NCBI RefSeq assembly: GCF_037038585.1
Contig: NC_092521.1
Coordinates: 57,361,398-57,425,397, forward strand
Length of the DNA: 64,000 bases
From: Patagioenas fasciata
Lineage: Eukaryota; Chordata; Aves; Columbiformes; Columbidae
Direction: 5' to 3'
Position numbers and translations under genes: made by a program. The notes beneath the pieces were generated by a model. The model had not been told where the DNA came from. It saw only the letters and a program-made list of their open reading frames with translations, and ran no database searches. Shown one piece after another: positions 61,164 through 64,000 of this stretch (position 1 is its first letter; each line of letters starts with the position of its first letter).

Positions 61164-64000
61164 TGTCTGGGGACCTCTAAACCTGTACAAGGAGAAGCAG
61201 AGTAAGGGGGGTTGTCATTATTCCAGGGCAGCCCCTGTGAGGAATGGCTGGGGCCTCCCCATTCCAGCTCCAAGGGGTGACCCCAGGCCTCATCCCTCAC
61301 CCTCCTACCCCACACTAGGAAGGAGACAGAGGAGTTGGGAATGAGGGATACAGGATCTAGACACTGATTGCTTTCAACCCTAAAATGAGTTGCAGCTTGA
61401 ACCCGCATTCTGGGCTTACCACATGGTGTGCAAACCAGCATGGTAGACTGACAATTATTTGTGTCACCTACTATCTCACGAACCACACCTGGGAATGATT
61501 AGGAGAGTGGGCATTTGCACAGTCCAAAGTGTGCCAGAGACTGTAATAATAAATAAGACATGGATGTCTCAGTTGCAGCATCTGAAAAGTTTTTTTTCCT
61601 CTTTTACTTATGCACATAGAAGTAATTTTGTACTTCAGAATTTTATTCTATTTTATAGGAGTAATTTAAAGGTAGTTACTTTGCTGATACTGCTGTTTAA
61701 ACTCCTCCTGTAGTAATGTGTATTTGTGTGTCTACTTCTGGTAAAGGTCCAGAGTCCATTGATCTTCCCAGGTCTTTTAAATTAAAATGTCAGGTTTCAG
61801 GACATCTCTCTCAGCTTTTAGCCTTGTTTTTTGTATGCAAAATACCAGTCGCAAGGTGTCACCACACAGAAGGGTACAATTTATTTGACAATCTTTGTTT
61901 CTTTTTTTTTTTTCTTTTTTGTCTTTTTTTTTTTCTTGACAGGGTAAATCTTACACCTCACACATTTATTCAAATAAATTACATTTTTTGTCTGTGTGTA
62001 ATTACACATTACTGACATCTCAGAGGGTGTTTTATGAAAAGCCTACTTCTGTTGATAAAAGCACTTCTGTTTACAATCCTTTGTCTGTGCTAATTGCAAT
62101 CAAATAAGAAAACTGCTAGGAATTGATAGGGGGGTGTTTAAGTTGCAGTACGGCATCAAATTCATCTCTGTCTAAAAAAAATATAATTATAAATGTAACA
62201 AGGTGAAATGTTTCTTAGTAACAACAATTATACTCAGTATGTACCCTAGCTGAAAGTAAAGAGTCTTTGTTTTGAAGCTGTTGTTCCTAAGGTTGCTCCC
62301 ACAGGCTTCTGTCCTCTCTCTGAATTTCATAGATTGTGGGAAACAAAAGTGTACCATTAATCTTTGATGCAATATTTCATTTTAGCAGGGAAAGTCTTCT
62401 ACATGATATTTTTTTATTCTGTAGGTACTAACTGTATCACTTATATATTGAACAAACTTATACTTTTAAAGATTTGAGATTTGAAATCCACCCCTAAAAA
62501 CAGCTAAAAGGAAGTGGAATGAGTGTTATATAACAGCTGTCTCAAAAGGACTTAACAGAGAAACTGGAGATCTTAGATGTCCTGGTGACAGAAGTAGGAA
62601 AGGAATTTTGGAGATACAGGTTTTCAACAGATCTCATAGTTTCTTCGGCATGGAAGGTTTTCCTTTCCCTCTCTTATCATTTTCCTTTCACTGAGAACTG
62701 AATCCAACGCTGCTACATGGACATCAAAAAGAGTTCCATATTTGTGTTCAATGGAACACAATCTTTTCAAGTTTGGTCAGCTCCTTGGAGAAAGAGATCA
62801 CATCAATCTGTGTGGTGAAAAGATGCCTAGGCAATGGACAGAAACAGTACCTACTTACATTACTGCTGTTATCTCCAGTGTGAGAGCAAGCGCTGTGAAC
62901 TTCTTAGTCTCCATAATCTCATCCTGTCTAATGAGTGACATTTTATATTTTGATAGGAACTGTTTGGTCAGTGGTAAGTGGAATATTCTATATTGAAGCA
63001 TTGTGATGTAAAAATATAAATAAAAGACATGTACTTAGGCTTATGTCCATGTTTTTTATTCCTTTGTTGTTTACAATAAAGGGTGCACTGTTTTATTCTG
63101 TCCATAATGGGGACTAAGGATTGCAACATAAGGCACAGAAGCCTTCTCCAAGTGTCCAGTTATATGAAATCTTACTCCTAAGAAGGTTTGTCACTAGCTT
63201 TGAAAAGGCAACAATTTTTGCTCACTTTCTGACATAGGATCAGAATTAAGATGAGGTAAAGGGAGGCAGGGTTTCAAAACTTGACCAATAACTCTTAAAC
63301 TCATATATTTTTTATCACTTTCAGTGGGAAGTTGAATCAAATCCATGAAATCACTGCAATTTCACATTCTTATTTTGCATCTATGTGTCTAATATTCTGT
63401 TTAACTAAACTACAAAGTACACAAAAATCTATCCACCTATGCACTTTTAATTTTTCTTGATCCTCTACTAAGTGAAGAAAGCTCTGACTAAACTTTCTTG
63501 TTCTACTACAACTTTATCATTGCTTCCTTGTATATCTCCTCTGTAATCTAAAAAATGCTAAGCTTTTCTATTTTATACTACACAGAAATCCTGCCAGTCT
63601 AATTTTTTCTAGTAGAAATGGACTGAATATTAGATAAACTATTTTTCTTTTTGAACATCTGACTTGGTATTTCACAATAACTTCAGAGGTCAGACACTCT
63701 CCTGACATTGCAAAATGCCATTAGGTAGAAATGACCAAAAATTATATAGCATCACCTTTTTAGATACTGCGGGTATTGTGCCGGTTCCTGAATCTGTACC
63801 AGACAACTACAAATTTCACAATTTTAACAGAAAAATAAAGATATGTAAGGAGATAGGTGGAGGAGTAAAATAAGCTGTGTATAGAACAGTAACAGGAAGC
63901 TCATACAAGTGAAAATGAAGTGTTTAAAGGCAAAAGAACTCTTTACATTTCAGCCTTATAAAACTTCTTACTATGGCCAAAGATGACAGAAATCCTTTAG
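61164..64000. other. Intergenic DNA, no gene seen
   Basis: A short GC-richer block lies at 61195-61450. T-rich tracts lie at about 61902-61936. No exon, CR1 or LTR was recognised to the end of the window. Confidence 0.55.

Noticed and set aside
1-64000. MC5R, CRISPR arrays, operons, tRNA or rRNA genes
   Set aside because: No reading frame with MC5R features is present; prokaryotic features do not apply to this vertebrate sequence; no cloverleaf or rRNA signature was found by eye, though short RNA genes could be missed without a covariance-model scan.

Overview
The window is vertebrate nuclear DNA from a bird. The evidence is a single-exon melanocortin receptor 2 (MC2R, ACTH receptor) gene on the minus strand, at least ten CR1 LINE fragments with the avian 3' ends and reverse-transcriptase tail sequence, and avian-type retroviral LTRs. 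One LTR family (terminal TGTCCTGG, then a GATAGAGTTAATTTTCTTCC block) is, from memory, typical of neoavian and especially passerine genomes. The species cannot be named from the sequence.

Layout. 1-12.4 kb: AT-rich sequence with a dispersed 170-bp duplication (2.45 and 3.74 kb), four minus-strand CR1 pieces (2.8, 5.3, 5.8-6.85 and 9.3 kb) and two GC-rich islands of unknown origin (4.87-5.26 and 9.42-10.27 kb). 12.39-13.50 kb: the MC2R coding exon with a clear 3' splice site and short upstream ORFs in its 5' leader. 13.5-39 kb: a long gene-free stretch, probably MC2R 5' intron or upstream flank, with one well-preserved plus-strand CR1 at 15.8-16.8 kb. 39.1-39.5 kb: a 358-bp pyrimidine pentamer microsatellite. 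41.0-45.9 kb: a repeat cluster with three minus-strand CR1 pieces, two LTRs of one family (one with a TTC triplet run, one interrupted by a nested CR1) and pentamer microsatellites. 48.1 kb: a compound pentamer microsatellite. 51.2-52.1 kb: another CR1. 60.6-61.2 kb: a solo LTR with matching terminal inverted repeats and a 4-bp target duplication.

Only one gene is supported. MC2R is expected to act in the plasma membrane of adrenal steroidogenic cells with its accessory protein MRAP, coupling ACTH to Gs and cAMP. In other vertebrates MC5R lies close to MC2R; no MC5R-like reading frame is visible here, so it would have to lie outside the window. All other open reading frames look like chance frames, microsatellite translations or LINE remnants. 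No undescribed gene system was found. The observations most worth a second look concern repeat history (nested and solo LTRs, CR1 decay, triplex-prone microsatellites), the dispersed duplication, the two GC-rich islands and the MC2R leader.
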